From Mortierella sp. BCC40632 (lineage: Eukaryota > Mortierellomycota > Mortierellomycetes > Mortierellales > Mortierellaceae), in NCBI GenBank assembly GCA_011634665.1, contig WAEK01000009.1:1231501-1295500 (forward strand): a stretch of DNA of 64,000 bases. Reading direction: 5' to 3'. Shown one piece after another: positions 47,946 to 60,411 of this stretch. A program made the position numbers and the translations under genes. Every line of letters begins with the position of its first letter. The stretch's first letter is position 1. The notes under the pieces are model-generated. The model was not told the DNA's origin. It did not search any database and was given only the letters and a program-made list of their open reading frames with translations.

Positions 47946-48283
47946 GAAATGAGGAAGGACCTCTTTTCCCTCTCTCCAATCTGCGCTGAGGATAATGGGT
48001 TTGAAATCCCTATCCCTTTCTCTCTTCCTTCGCCTTTGCTCTTAATTTTTTCGCAGCATAGATGGGTTGAATATAGTATTAAAAAAAAATAAAAAATAAA
48101 AAAAATCATGCAATTGAATATTCTATAGCTTTTTTTTTTTTTGAGAATGGTACCCCTCGCCCCTTGTTTTATTACAAGACGTTAATGTGGCATAGGTTTT
48201 GATCCGGGTTTGGGTTATCAAGCTGTTTTGTTGAGAGGTGAAAGAGATTAAACGACAACAAGCGGTATTGAGACAACAGACGC
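47946..48283. other. Convergent 3' region of mex67 and RPP2
   Basis: A/T-rich, including A runs near 48082-48105 and a T run at 48129-48142, likely polyadenylation context for both genes. No gene. Confidence 0.4.
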
Positions 48284-48744
48284 TTAATCGAAGAGACCGA
48301 ATCCCATATCATCATCGGACTCCTCCTTGGCCTCCTCCTTCTTCTCCTCCTTCTTCTCCTCGGCAGCACCACCGGCAGCGGCAGCACCGGCAGCGGGGGC
48401 AGCAGCACCACCAGCGGGGACGGAAGCGAGCTTGGAGGTACCCTCAGCGATGAGCTAGTGAATTTAGGGTGAGGGAGAATAAATCAAAATATAACATTGA
48501 GTATAAACTCGCTTCAAATAATCCGAATATTCGCCAATTCGTATGATCCAATTTGCTTTAAAAAAAACAAAATAAAAATAATTACCTCGTCAACGTTCTT
48601 GCCAGAGATCTCAGCGATCAAGGCGTTGATGCGCTCAGCCTCGGACTCAATGCCGACGGTGGCAAGGAGAGCGGAGACATCGGCAGCCTTGGGGGCAGCG
48701 TTGCCGCCCTGCTGGAGCAAAAGGTAAGCAGCGAGATACTTCAT
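48284..48744 (-). CDS. RPP2: 60S acidic ribosomal protein P2, 109 residues
   Basis: Exon 1 48744-48586 ([15 protein letters not shown]...), exon 2 48454-48284 ([16 protein letters not shown]...). Helical dimerisation domain 1-65, Ala/Gly hinge, Lys/Glu-rich segment and the conserved tail [11 protein letters not shown] that contacts elongation factors. Length is exactly that of eukaryotic P2. The lateral stalk of the large subunit carries P1-P2 heterodimers. The intron lies at the same boundary as the GKNVDE/LIAEG junction. Confidence 0.96.
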
Positions 48745-49669
48745 ATTGACTGGTAGAGAGAAAGAGTATGCCGAGAGAGTCGAGAATTGAAGAATTTGAT
48801 CCGCAAGAGAAAAAAGGAAAAAGAGCAGAAGTGGGTGGTTGGAGGTAAGAAAAAAAGAAAAAGAAAAAGAAAACAATGTTAGACTCTTGTACCACGGCTT
48901 TATGCAAAATCGAGGGTTGGAGTGAAAGAAAGTGTGGGGTTCAGTCCTGCCCGCCCATTCTTTCTCGGATTCGACTACGGCATTCTAGCTTCACTGCGCC
49001 TCAATCCAAAGATGTGTTGGGACTTGCTGAAATAAAGAGCTGTTTGAACTGCGGCGTGTTCTGCGAGGTCCGTGTTTGATTCGCAGAATGTTGTGGCGAT
49101 CCCATGAACAAGGAGGGAGGGAGGGAGGGGGGGTAGGAATAGCCAAGATTCCATCCTGCTTATGAAACCGATGAAAACGAGAGGACGATGCGTCTCATGT
49201 GTTCAAGTTGCTTTTTTTTTCAAGTTGACAGTTGTACAGCTCTGCTGTTCCTGAGGTCGGTCATGAGCCTGGCTGTCAAGAGAGAGGATTGGGGATAGGA
49301 GGATCGGATCGGATCTGTTCACACAGACATCATTCATGGCGAGCAAGAGTCATGACTGATCACTGCCAGAAAGAGCATCGAGTCCCTTCTCCCATGAGTT
49401 GTCTCCAGGTTCGTCTTCTTGGTCCCTCTCCTTTATCGGTGGCTCGCACGAGTGTTGGTAGTGCAGATCAATGGATCGATGGACGATGTATCCAAGTTGG
49501 ATCGATGGATAGATATCTTTTTTTTTTTCACTCCAGATAGTAAAAAAAAAAAAAAAAAGTCCGCCCAAGTGAAATTATTCTAAGTGTCCTTACAAGAGAC
49601 TGAAATGAGTTCAAGAGGAGGAAACAAGCTGTCCCCAGGCTAGAACTCCTTTTAACCTCCTCATTTGGT
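48745..49669. other. Divergent intergenic region between RPP2 and COQ7
   Basis: Holds the RPP2 upstream region (A-rich in plus at 48845-48880), several homopolymers and low-complexity (GGGA)n at 49111-49131. No gene seen. Confidence 0.4.
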
Positions 49670-49675
49670 CACGTG
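49670..49675. promoter_or_regulatory. CACGTG E-box upstream of COQ7
   Basis: TGGTCACGTGCTAG, 127 bases upstream of the COQ7 start codon. CACGTG is the site of Cbf1/USF-type bHLH factors, which control respiratory and sulphur genes in fungi. Function here is inference. Confidence 0.4.
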
Positions 49676-49801
49676 CTAGTCCAGACAATTTAGTTTCTTT
49701 TCTTTCCCTTTCCTCCTCCTCCCGCTCTCATAAACACCCACCTCACGCCTTCCTCCTGAAGCTACAAAAAGAAAAAGAAAGAACCTCCTTCCCCCCTCCC
49801 C

Positions 49802-50193
49802 ATGCACACGACAATGACCCATTCAGTACTTCGCCGAGCAATCACCAGCCGTCCTTTTGGCTCATCTCATTGGTCTAAACCTTTAGCATCCGTCCCCACA
49901 ACACGCGCATTCCGTAGCTCATGCTATGCCTATTCAACCTCTCCTTCCTCCGAAACCTCCAACAACAAACACCAGAACTCAGATACGACCACGCCAACAG
50001 AAGGCACCACCACAGAAGCCCCTCTTCGTCTCTCTAAGGAACAACGAGATATGCTGGAAGAAATGATTCGTATCGACCAGGCAGGAGAACTTGGCGCCAA
50101 TTGGATCTATCGTGGACAGTACGCTGTTCTGGGTTCAGACAAGAAAATCGGGCCTTTGCTTGAGGTACTCGATTTGTATGCTACTAGTAAAAG

Positions 50194-50232
<39 letters not shown>

Positions 50233-51174
50233 CACTTTCCAATAGCTCACAACTACCGATGTTCTTCTTCTCCATAGCACATGTGGGATCAGGAGAAGCA
50301 CCACTTGAGGGTCTTTGACGACATGGTAAGCAGGTACCGTGTACGACCCACAGCATTGCGGCCTATGTGGGAGGTGGCAGGGTTCCTTCTTGGTGCAGGT
50401 ACTGCCATGATGGGTAAAGAAGCCGCCATGGCCTGCACAGAAGCCGTCGAGACTGTCATTGGAGGACATTACAATGAGTATGAATTTTGCAAGAAAAAAG
50501 AAGAGCATTTGTAACCTTGAAGTTTGGATCATGGACATAGCAAGTAAAGGTTTAGTTGCTTATTATCCCTCTTCTTCTTTTGCAATCTTGGTGAAATAGC
50601 CAACTTAGGGAGTTGCTCAAGATTGACCACCCAGACATTGCAGAACTGCGCAAGGTAATAGAGAGGGCTCGGCAAAGGCTAAATTTGGGCAATGATTTTT
50701 TTTTTGTTTTTGTTTTTCGTGCTTTTCAATGAAGTGGAAGAGTTGATGAAGGCTAAGCGAGTGTTTCTCTCTTCTCTTTCTTTTTCTTTTTCTTTTTTTT
50801 TATTTTTTCTTTTCTTTTTTTCTTTTTTTTTTCGCGCATACACGAACATATAAAAAAAAATAGGTCGTGAAAGAATTCCGCGATGACGAGCTGGAACATC
50901 TCGAAACCGCTATTGAGCATGATGCTCAAAAGGTAAAGTGACAGGCACCATGGCGCCTGCCCATGAATATTTTTTGGATATTCTCGACGCCAGGAGATAT
51001 ATCTTCTTTTTTTTCCCTAAAGGAATGGGCCAATCACCCTTTCTTACTTTCTTACTCTTTTTCTTTCTTTTTATTGGATTTCGGTGGTATCTCTAGGCAC
51101 CACAGCACGAGCTCCTGAGTAATTTGATCAAGCAAGGATGCCAGACAGCCATCTGGATTTCGGGCAAAGTCTAG
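49802..51174 (+). CDS. COQ7: 5-demethoxyubiquinone hydroxylase COQ7, 254 residues
   Basis: Five exons: 49802-50164, 50278-50477, 50600-50654, 50864-50932, 51097-51174. N-terminal residues 1-45 are Arg/Ser-rich without acidic residues, a mitochondrial presequence. The di-iron ligands are visible: E96 in IDQAGE, E127-xx-H130 in WDQEKHH, the Glu of CTEAVE, and DELEHLE. The C-terminus [14 protein letters not shown] is family-typical. It catalyses the penultimate step of ubiquinone synthesis, on the matrix face of the inner membrane in the COQ complex. Intron 1 has an A run of about 35. The gene converges with the thioesterase-like gene 154 bases downstream. Confidence 0.94.
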
Positions 51175-51328
51175 ACTTTAGAGCTATACCATTACATTAC
51201 GCATTCAACTGTAGCAAACAACAATGACTTTCAAAAAGAAGAAGAGAGAGAGAGAGAGAGAGAAAAGGAAAAGGAAAAGTTTTTGAATGGAGGATATGAT
51301 ACAGTGTGGGTTGGAGAAAAGGTGTTGG

Positions 51329-52293
51329 TCATTCTTCTTTAAAGTCCATCTTCCAGGTCAAGGTGACTTTAGTCACAGTATCGAACGCGGCATTCTTGAT
51401 CAGGACCTCGTTGACTACCGTATCTGGTCGATCTTCCTGAAAAGCTGGAACGCAGGAACTGGCCGTGAGTAGACCTCGTGCTACCTTCAAGTACTGTGTA
51501 TGAGGGAGAGAAGGAAGGGGGGGGGGGACGAGGCCACATTTTTAGAGAGCAAAAAGTTAGAAAATGCCCTAGGAATCTAGTCGCCATTATTTTCAGAACT
51601 TAATCCGCGTTCTCTTCTGGATCTAACGTCCTACTTGCCTCAGCATGAAGGTCAACCAGGATCGCGCGGTCCTTCTTTCCTAGTCGTGTGAAGAGGGCAA
51701 GACCGCCCACCGTCTCGCCAAAGGCGACCAATGCCGCGGCATGGACGCATCGGAACGGATTCGAGATCTTTGCCGTCTCCTATTTTTTTTTTTCCGATGC
51801 ATCAGTTGGTACTCTGATTGACCCCACTATTCTCCTTTCTCTCTGTCTCTTTCTTTCTTTCCCCTTTCCCTTTGCATCCTGCACCTTCTCCACATCTCTA
51901 CATCTCCACAAAGGAGGATGAGTCTGCGGTACACAATCCAGGGAAAGGAGCGAGGAAAAGTAGATAGAACCATTTTTTTTTTTTTTTTTTTTTTTTTCCT
52001 TCTCCCAGGTTGATATCGCTTACCTTCATGACACCACAAACTCTACCCTTCTCAATCTCTGTGATCCGACAGTTGATCGACCGAGAGAAAGGATTGACAA
52101 ATCCGAGGATGACAGTAAAGAGCCAGTTCCGCAAACGAACAGGGAGTAGGTCCAGGTGACTGTGGATAAACTCCCAGACTTGAAGTGGATCTCTCAACCG
52201 TGAAAACTTTCTGAAAAGGTGAAAGAGACCCATGAACAGGATGACGAGGACAGCGATCAAGATCGCGCCAGGATAGGAGATGGAGAGCTGCAT
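51329..52293 (-). CDS. DUF4442 hotdog-fold thioesterase-like protein, 191 residues
   Basis: Three exons: 52293-52024, 51779-51639, 51493-51329. An N-terminal membrane segment (AILIAVLVILFMGLFHLF, residues about 10-27) is followed by the DUF4442 hotdog domain: INCRITEIEKGRVCG, then NPFRCVHAAALVAFGE (the conserved N-x-x-R-C-x-H-A helix) and an ARGLLTASS strand. Residues of PaaI-like thioesterase active-site helices are present; the substrate is unknown. Intron 2 begins with GC (GAG|GCAAGT), a GC-AG intron, and this choice gives VDLHAE-YLKVARG, which fits the family. A longer ORF start at 52380 is low-complexity and rejected. Confidence 0.82.
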
Positions 52294-54681
52294 CCGGATA
52301 GAGAAGAAAAAAAACGATACTTTTTCTTTTCTTTTACTTCTTTGGAGAAACACCTTTCTTTTCCCTTGGCCAAGCACCACACGGAACTCAAAGCTGCTCG
52401 TAGGTATGTTATGTTAGAGTTTTACGAATAGTTGAATCGTTTTAGGACGGAAGTCGCCTAGTCCCTGTAATAGAAAATAATGTGGTCTTCCTGGAACACA
52501 AGTATAAGTCGTGCCTGATTCCTTAGGGTGTAGAGTCCGGTTCTTGGCGTTGGCTTGTTGGTTGGTTAATGTCCATGAATAAAACGTATGAGAGACTGGT
52601 CATGACGAGAGAGAGAAAGAGAAAGAGAAAAAGAGAAGAAAAAAAGATGGTGTTGGGTGATCCTGTGGGAGAATACAGAGGAAGTTAAGGGGTGAGTGGA
52701 TACCCTTTCCTTTCATGCCAGGGCAGCCAGTGAAAGGTGTGTCTCGTGGCCTGTTATTTCTGTTATTTTTTTTTTTTTCAGCAAGACATGGAAGTACCTG
52801 CTTACAGACCTTTGGGGTGAAAAACTACACAGTACCCATCATTAGGAATCCCCTCTAATTCAAACTGTCATAGTTGTGAAAACTGGTGTTCGAGAATGGT
52901 CTGAAGTAGCCTCAAATGCCAGACTTGCATTGAAATCCAGTCTGCTGGAATAGTACATAGCTCTACCTAAAAGAAACCAAATCCATTCAAACAGACACAA
53001 GGGAGACTGGAGAAGAAGGAGGTGGGTCAGGCGGGACATCTAGAGTCCCTGGCAGTGTCGAATAATAAGCGAAAACCTTCATGTTTTTCGACTGCGCAGG
53101 AAATATTACCTCCCAGTGGCGAATGACCCTCTCAAGAATGGGTTTAGTGGTGTAATGAGGGAGACGTTCAAAGAAGTAGCCTTGTGCTATCCCAATTTGT
53201 TTACCTGTTATCTGCCCCATATTTTTCAACAGACGGGCAGAACGATACTGGAAGCATTCGGAGGACCACATCATATAGGAACTTGAACCGCATCAATTAT
53301 GACCAGCCGTGGTTTCTACCCAGCAGTACAACATTGATTTGGTGCCAAGGGCAAGGATAACACCGACAAGATCATCGCTAAGATATCACTGTGAGATAGA
53401 AACTATTGTAGCATCTTGGAGTGCTTAAGATGTCGCTCTAGTAGAAGCATTGACGGCTGCTGGTCTGTACCATGGTCTCTTCGTCTTCTAAAGACTTGGT
53501 AGGATTTACAAAAGGCTTGTCTGAGATGGTCGTCGGCTGAGCTTGTTGTGGAAAGTTCAAGCTATCTTTGAGCTTCATTGCTCGAGCCTAATTGCTTACC
53601 ATCTAGGGCGACTCTGCATGAAGGATAGAAAGAGTATAGGGAGACTCGTTTAAAAAGTGGAGCAATATCCAAGACTGAATGAACAACAAATTGCCAGCGA
53701 ACCCGATCCACGAGAGGGAAAGAACCAGTACCGCTTAGAAATAAGCCCAGGGAGATGAAGTGGGCACTCTCAAAGACGAACGGTGGTCATATCAACTGTC
53801 CAAGCCAGGAGGCATGTCTACAATGACAGGAAAAAAAAAAAAAAAAAAAGGATTGTTGGAGAAAGGACTCTTTAACGATCGAGATGGGTGGTGCGAGCAG
53901 CAAAAGGCATCCAACCCGATCAAGGCGCAAGACACAAACGCAGCAATGTATATTGTCATTGCTGGAGCTTTCAGCTTTTATTGCCAGAGCGACGGATTCT
54001 AGAACCACTCAGTAGAGTTACATAACCCTCTTTAACACCAGTTTATTGAGCTGGAAACAAGATACAAATTTTCGACACCCAACGCTCCAGCCAGATGCTA
54101 TGGAGGCTCTAGTGGAAGCTTCGGACTGAGACTACTAGTATTGAAGCGGTCCCACGATCTGCTATCCAAGCATTTCATTATTGGCAGGGATAGTGCTTTC
54201 GTAATTAGACAGCCTATTTGTAGAGATTTAAGAGGCGGTTCAATTGATGTCGTGATAGGTCAGAGTGTCTTTCTAAGCTGCGTCGGCTGCTTTCACGTCT
54301 TTTGTCTCGGCCTCGGCTTTCCAGACTTCTCATCCCATTAGAGTCTGTATCTGATCCATTCACGACAACTCGTTTGGCTTTTCAGTCAGAACTTTTTCGA
54401 TCGCTGCCTGGCTTATCTGTCGGGTGCTAGAGACTTGAAGTTAGGGTATTCCACTTAAAAGAGGCTCGAAAGGTCAGCCGTAGCTCGCCGCTCATGTCAG
54501 AGAAGCACGTCTGTTGGGGATGTACCTGAGGCAAGATTAATGATGTGATGTGTTGAAAGGTTGAAAGCCATGTAGAGTCCATATATCTGGTCTATGCAAA
54601 TGGGGAAATGAGAGAGGGTTTTCAGGAATAGCCTCAAGCATATGGTGACCAGGAAGCGCCAAGAACCTTCACGCTTGCTGG
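52294..54681. other. Gene-poor region
   Basis: A 95-codon minus frame at 52987-53274 has an ordinary composition and might be a small gene or relic, but no domain is recognised. 53760-54002 on + contains an A run. The rest shows nothing that I can support. Confidence 0.35.
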
Positions 54682-54840
54682 TTGGTGGCGCGTGTGACGG
54701 CGCTGTGTTTCGCTCTTGGCACCAAACGTCTCTCTCCTACTCTCCTCTCTTTTCTTTTTTTTTCTTCTTCACATACTCTTCTCACCTTGCACACGCTACC
54801 ATCCCCTACTCCTGCCCAGGATTACAGCCCGTTCAGAGCC

Positions 54841-57496
54841 ATGGACCAGGACCACCGGGGACTCAGTCAGGACGATTCAGGGCCCGAGGACGGTGACCCT
54901 AGCCCTCCTTCCTATGAGGAGGCAATCAGTCACATCGGATCCCAGTCTGCACAACAGGCTCCATCCCATTACACCCCTGCAGCTACTGCCGCTCCAGTAG
55001 CAGCAGCAGTAGCGGCAGTAGCGGCAGCAACGGCAATGGATCCACATCAAAGCAATCCTTCATTCCAAGATGTCAATGTCCCTGAAGTGGCCACTGCTGC
55101 TCTCTCGACATCTGCCTCTACTCCAATTCCCGCCTCTACCCCAGCTTCGACAGCTGCAACTGCAGCACCTGTAAACCCTCCCCACCATCATCCTCTCGGG
55201 CACCAGATGCATCGTCCACATGCACATCATCCTCACCAACACCAACACCAACACCAGCACGAGCACCAGCACCAGCGTCAATCGCACTCTCATCGGTCTC
55301 GGTCGGTACACGCAGATCCCGAGCATGAAGACTCTTACGGTTCCTATCCGAGATGGCCAGGCGCGTTTTTTGGACATTGGCCTGGAAGTTGGCGCGGAGG
55401 ATTTGGACGTCCACCTGGACGAGGTCGTCACAGGCATTCCTCGAGCTCAGATAGGTCCCAGGGAGACCGAGAGGAAGGAACTAGGGAAAGACACGATACC
55501 CCGCCTACAACGGATTTTGGACCTGGGTACTTTCCACCTGGGTTTGGACCAGGACAGGGATTTCCAGGCAGCTTTACGCCATTTATGGGGGGTGCTGAGG
55601 GAACAATGCCACCAATGCCTTCTCTTCCGTCATTTCCGTCGCTTCCATCGCTTCCATCGTTCATGGGTCGGCCACCGCCTGGCCCATTCCCGTTCCAGCT
55701 TCCTCCAATGCCACCAACACCACCACAGCCGCCAAGACCTCCACAACCCCCAGGTCAAAAGAAAAGCACCGACAGCGCCTCAGGTATCCGATCATTTGCT
55801 CCTCCTCCTCCTCCTCCTCCTCCTCCTCCTCCTCCTCTCCTCCTCCTCCTCCTCCGCCACTTCCAAACCCCCATCAAGGGGATCAAACATCAACGTCGGC
55901 CTCTGGCTCGACTGTATCGGGTACAGATAGTGGACCCCAGTCTTTAGCCACTGTATTAGATTCCTCAGCACCAGAGCAGGATTCTGTCGACTCTTCTTTG
56001 CCACTGTCAACACAATCATTGTCACAACCAACACTTCGCCAACGCAATGTCCCAACGACGGCAGGTATTGTGGAAAATACGACAAGCCCCAGCTATATAC
56101 TTCAGAGTTCGCATCAAGTATCCGAGGCAAGATACGAGCGCACTGAGAAGGGTATAGAGACTCGGGACCCTATTTTGGACGATCCTTTCCATCTTTACCG
56201 GTTCTTTGTCGGACACAACTATCCACCAACGATGTATATCCTGATAACAGGTTAGTAGTGAATTTTTGCTTGTTTTCTGCGTATTATTATTTCTATTATT
56301 TTCCTCCGCATCTTTACCATGGGGATCTCGATACTAAAGCACAACAATCTATTAATATTGATCATCATTTTTTGGATGATGTCAGGTTCTCATGTTGAGA
56401 AACAGGAATCGGACCGTCGAGAACCCGATGGGACAGTCCGACTTGTCCACAATAAAATAAAAGTGACTGACTTTAGAATTGCATTGGATCTGACAAGACA
56501 TATTTCGACCAAGGGTATTATTACTGCCTTGAGTGATCCCATTTCAGGACGCACTCCTTCTCTTCGTGAGGTCATGGAAGAATATTCGGACTTAGATAAT
56601 CCTCTAAAGGAACTTTGCATGGAAAAGGTATATTTCTTCACTTTTTCGTTATTTTCTTCTTCTTGGGGGAGCCTACTGAGCTTCGTGTTGTATAGAGATC
56701 AACCCAATAACGGACAAGATGCCTCTTCTTCTGGTCTCGCTATCTTCTTCTTTAGAGAGTCGATTTTGATTTTGAGGAACTGACAAGGTTGATTACATAT
56801 ATTGTCCGATCTGTCAGCTACCCATACACGATCGAGATTTCGTACCCGACTACAAACTATTCTGTGAATGTTCGATCCTCTTCACCCTTGACAGGTCTTA
56901 TGAAGAATGGCTGGAATATGATTGCATATGCCATGTCCCTTGCAGGAGTTTACACTTCTCCTCTCGTATGTATTGGTGTTTATTGAGTCTATGCTTTGCT
57001 GATACCCTTGCTTCTTGTACCTTTCTGACGTTTGGAAATTTACATTTTCTTTTTCTTTCTTTCTTTTATTTTATTTTATTTTTTTATTTTTATTTTTATT
57101 TTTTTCCTTTTCTTTCCTTCTGAATCCTATATAGGGAAAGATGCTCAAGGTAGACATGAGAAACAGGATACAATCAGAATTCAAGATGAACATCACTCCA
57201 GAACAATTTTATGAACAATACTTCTGGACCATCGCCGAGAAAGTTCAACTCAAAAAAAAAAAAAAAAAAAAAAACAGCACTAGTATCCCTCTCTCCAAGC
57301 CAAAACTTTCATTTGATTCCTCGTCCATCATGTTCATACCCTCCCCTCCCCCTTTTCCTATTAAATATACCAGAAACCCTCCTTTTGTTGTTGTTTTGCT
57401 TTGCTTTGTTTATTGCCACATGGAGCGGCTACTACAAAAGTGAGATAGAAATATACAGCAAGGAAGCCATTGCAACCTTGATATCGGAGGAATGAA
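54841..57496 (+). CDS. Proline-rich PPxY protein with an unrecognised conserved C-terminal domain
   Basis: Start ATG 54841 (MDQDHRGLSQDD); upstream in-frame alternatives are T/C-rich leader. Exon 1 to about 56250, then exons 56386-56628, 56756-56966 and 57135-about 57250, with a last exon ending near 57496. N-terminal half: PPSYEEA, an Rsp5/Nedd4 WW-binding motif at about residue 21, Ala-rich tract, His/Gln repeats, Gly/Arg stretch, Pro-rich stretch. C-terminal half: PFHLYRFFVGHNYPPTMYIL, VEKQESDRRE, IALDLTRHI, GWNMIAYAMSLAGVY, QFYEQYFW. I do not know this family. A single missing C in the CCT tract at about 55836 shifts frame between the halves; probably an error or microsatellite slip. The last intron and its 20-base A run are not resolved. 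Confidence 0.6.
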
Positions 57497-57527
57497 TAAG
57501 AAAATATGTGAGAGTGTAAGTGTATGA

Positions 57528-57528
57528 G

Positions 57529-57571
<43 letters not shown>
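57528..57571. repeat. (GA)n microsatellite
   Basis: About 44 bases of GA repeats between two convergent genes. Confidence 0.85.
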
Positions 57572-57573
<2 letters not shown>

Positions 57574-57608
57574 ATCCACTGTCCCATAATCCCCCCCTTT
57601 TTTTTCGT

Positions 57609-60217
57609 TTAGTGATGGAAGAGGCGGAGAGAGGTGTGGGCAAGAACCATGTTGTGCGAGTCAGCAGCAGCAATGACAAGGTCATCTTGGATCGATCCAC
57701 TGGGGGCAGCAATGTACTTGACACCCGACTTGTGAGCACGCTGGATGTTGTCCGTGAAGGGGAAGAAGGCATCCGAAGAAACAATCACATCGCTCAACTC
57801 CTTCATGTGAGCAGCACGCTCCTCAGCCGTCAAGGGCGAAGGAACAGTCTCGAACTGGGCCTCCCATGCAGCGCGCTCTTCACCCTCGCCAATCTTGTCC
57901 AACACATAAAGATCAATGGCGTTCGACTTGTCAGCACGCTTGGTTTCCTTCTTAAAGTCAAAGGCCAAGACCTTGGGGTGGTGACGCAACCACCAGTTGT
58001 CAGCCTTGTCACCGGCAAGACGGGTGCAGTGAATGCGAGACTGCTGGCCAGCTCCGAGACCAACAACCATTCCATTCTTAGCGTAGCAGACAGAGTTGGA
58101 TTGGGTATACTTGAGCGCAATCGTGGCAACAATCAAGTCACGGATGGCACTCTCGGGAAGCTAATGAGACAAGGTAAGGCAGAGAGAGGAGGGGAGGGAG
58201 TTTTGGTCAGCGACATGTCCTCTTCGAAAGCATTGACAATGCTTGATCACATCCATGGAATGTAAAAATGCAACTTACGTCCTTGTTCTTGGTGACGAGG
58301 TTCTTGAACAAGTTAGCGTCGATATGAGCATCATTGCGCTTCTGCTGGAGAGTGAGGCCATACACCTGGCGAGACTCCAAATCCTGAGGCTCGTAGTTAG
58401 GATCCATCTGGAGGACAGTGTACTTGCCACCCTTCTTCTTGCGGAGGAGCTCCAAGGCATCAGCATCATAGGCAGGGGCAATGATACCGTCCGAGACCTC
58501 ACGCGAGATGATCTTGGCAGTCACCAAGTCAACAGTTGAGGAGATGGCGATCCAGTCTCCAAAGGAGCTCATGCGATCAGCTCCACGAGCACGAGCATAG
58601 GCGCTGGCGACAGGGGTGAGAGGAAGCTTGAGGTCGTCGACGTGGTACACCTTCTTTTCAATATCAGACAGAGGGACGGCGACGGCAGCACCGGCAGGAG
58701 AGACGTGCTTGAACGAGGCAGCAGCAGGAAGACCCAAAGCCTTGTGGAGATCCTTAACCAATGGCCAGGCGTTCAAAGCGTCCAACAAGTTGATGTATCC
58801 AGGAGAACCGGACAAGACTATCCATAGGTTGAAAAAAGACCAATTGCAAGAGAAGAAAAACAAAAACAAAAAAGAGTCATTAAAAACTTCCAAGTTCCGA
58901 CCGAGAGAGATAGTGTGGGCGCGGGACCTCATGGTAGTTTCGATAGGGTACTGCATCTTAAAAAGGAAAAGAGCGGGGTAACCGAAGCTGTGGCCGAACC
59001 GTAAACAAAGACGGAGGCGGAATCCAACGATCTCACGATTTTCAAAGCCAGATCTTGTCTTCTCGCACGCTCTTTATCAGTGGACGCTGTGGCTGTTTGG
59101 CTTTACCTTTGATGGGAAGCTCGCCTTCCTTAACAAAGACCTGGGCAGGCTTCTGGTGGGGGTTGGCACCGTAGCGAAGAGTGAGCTGCTGGGTACCGGC
59201 AGCGTACTGCTGTCGAAGGTAGTTGGCGATGGCCTCGTCGTACTCGGACGTCTGGTTGAAGGCCTTGAGAGCGAGCTTCTGGCGAGTCTCATCCGAGACC
59301 TTCTTGTTCTCCTTGAGCTGGGCAATGACCGTAGCATAATCCTTGGGGTCCGAGAGAATGCTCACACGGATGTGGTTCTTGGCAGCAGCACGAAGAAGAG
59401 TGACTCCACCTTTTTAACAAGATACAGTGCAAAGAAAGATTGTTAGACAATGTCAACCTACTCGAATCGCATCTCGCTCTTTACCCTTACTAATAGTGTG
59501 TTAAGTATTGCGAACAGAATTCATCATACCAATGTCAATCTCTTCAACAGCCTGGGGGATGGTAACACCCTCCTTGGCAACAGTCTCCTTGAAAGGGTAC
59601 AAGTTGCAAGCAACAATGTCGACCTTCTCGATAGCCTGGGCAGCAAGATCAGCCTCGTCCGAAGGAATATCGCGGGCCAAGATACCGCCATGGACAGCAG
59701 GGTGCAGAGTCTTGACACGGCCACCGAGGATCTCTGGAGCCTTAGTAATAGCAGAGACATCCCTATTTATGGTTCCAATGAAACAATACCATGGCATGAT
59801 GTTTAGGATCCTATCACTGTAGCCTTATTGTCGCTACGAATGCATTCCAGGAGCATTCTGTTTGCTATTCGCCCCGTGGGAAAGATCCTGCTCGGCTGAT
59901 GGGCGATGGAATGAGAAAGGGGCTTACTCGACAGGCAATCCAGCGGCAGCAATGGCCTTGGAGGTACCGCCAGAGGCGAGAACACGGAAATCCAAGGCAA
60001 CGAGCTCCTTTGCAAGGTCAATCAGACCGGTCTTGTCATAGACAGAGAGAATTGCTGTTGCGACGGAAGGAAAGGAAGAAACGCGGTTTAGAGTCGACTA
60101 GAGGCAAGAGTTTTTTTTTTTCCCTCACCCTTACTCTCTCTCTTTCATTGTACAGAGGAGTAAGTAAGGTGTCCTGAGAGAGATGCAATCGGAGGAATTA
60201 CCAATCTTCTTGGCCAT
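57609..60217 (-). CDS. ADE17: Bifunctional AICAR transformylase / IMP cyclohydrolase (ATIC), 589 residues
   Basis: Six exons on minus: 60217-60202, 60054-59928, 59762-59530, 59411-59107, 58817-58279, 58160-57609. The first codes only for MAKKI plus one base. IMP cyclohydrolase half: [44 protein letters not shown] transformylase half: [21 protein letters not shown] with the Lys-His pair, [22 protein letters not shown] and the family end [10 protein letters not shown]. It performs the last two steps of purine synthesis to IMP. Oddity: the sequence near 59395-59402 has two extra bases (CT) that break the invariant [13 protein letters not shown]; with them the frame stops 15 codons later. For an essential gene this points to a sequence error. 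A MULE copy begins 194 bases upstream. Confidence 0.93.
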
Positions 60218-60411
60218 TGCGCGTGAGAATGATGTGGATCAAGGGAGAGAGAAGGAATGAGGAGTGTGAGGAAGAAGAAGAAGAAGAAGAAGAAGAGTCT
60301 ATTTCTGCTCTCTTTAAAAATTTTCCTGTCCTCCCGTCTCTCTCCTTCCACTCGTTTCTCTTCCCCAAACCCTGCCCAGGCTTCTCCCCATCAGCAGTCA
60401 CCCACCCCGTC

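Noticed and set aside
51898..52380. Longer minus frame starting at 52380 for the thioesterase-like protein
   Set aside because: The added residues are low-complexity Lys/Phe from A/T-rich leader; the internal ATG at 52293 starts directly before the membrane segment.
55800..55860. Intron through the CCT microsatellite to explain the frame change
   Set aside because: No sensible branch and acceptor; a single missing C within the CCT run explains the shift and keeps poly-Pro on both sides.
57612..58265. 217-codon plus-strand open frame
   Set aside because: Antisense shadow of the last ATIC exon, which has clear family motifs on the minus strand.
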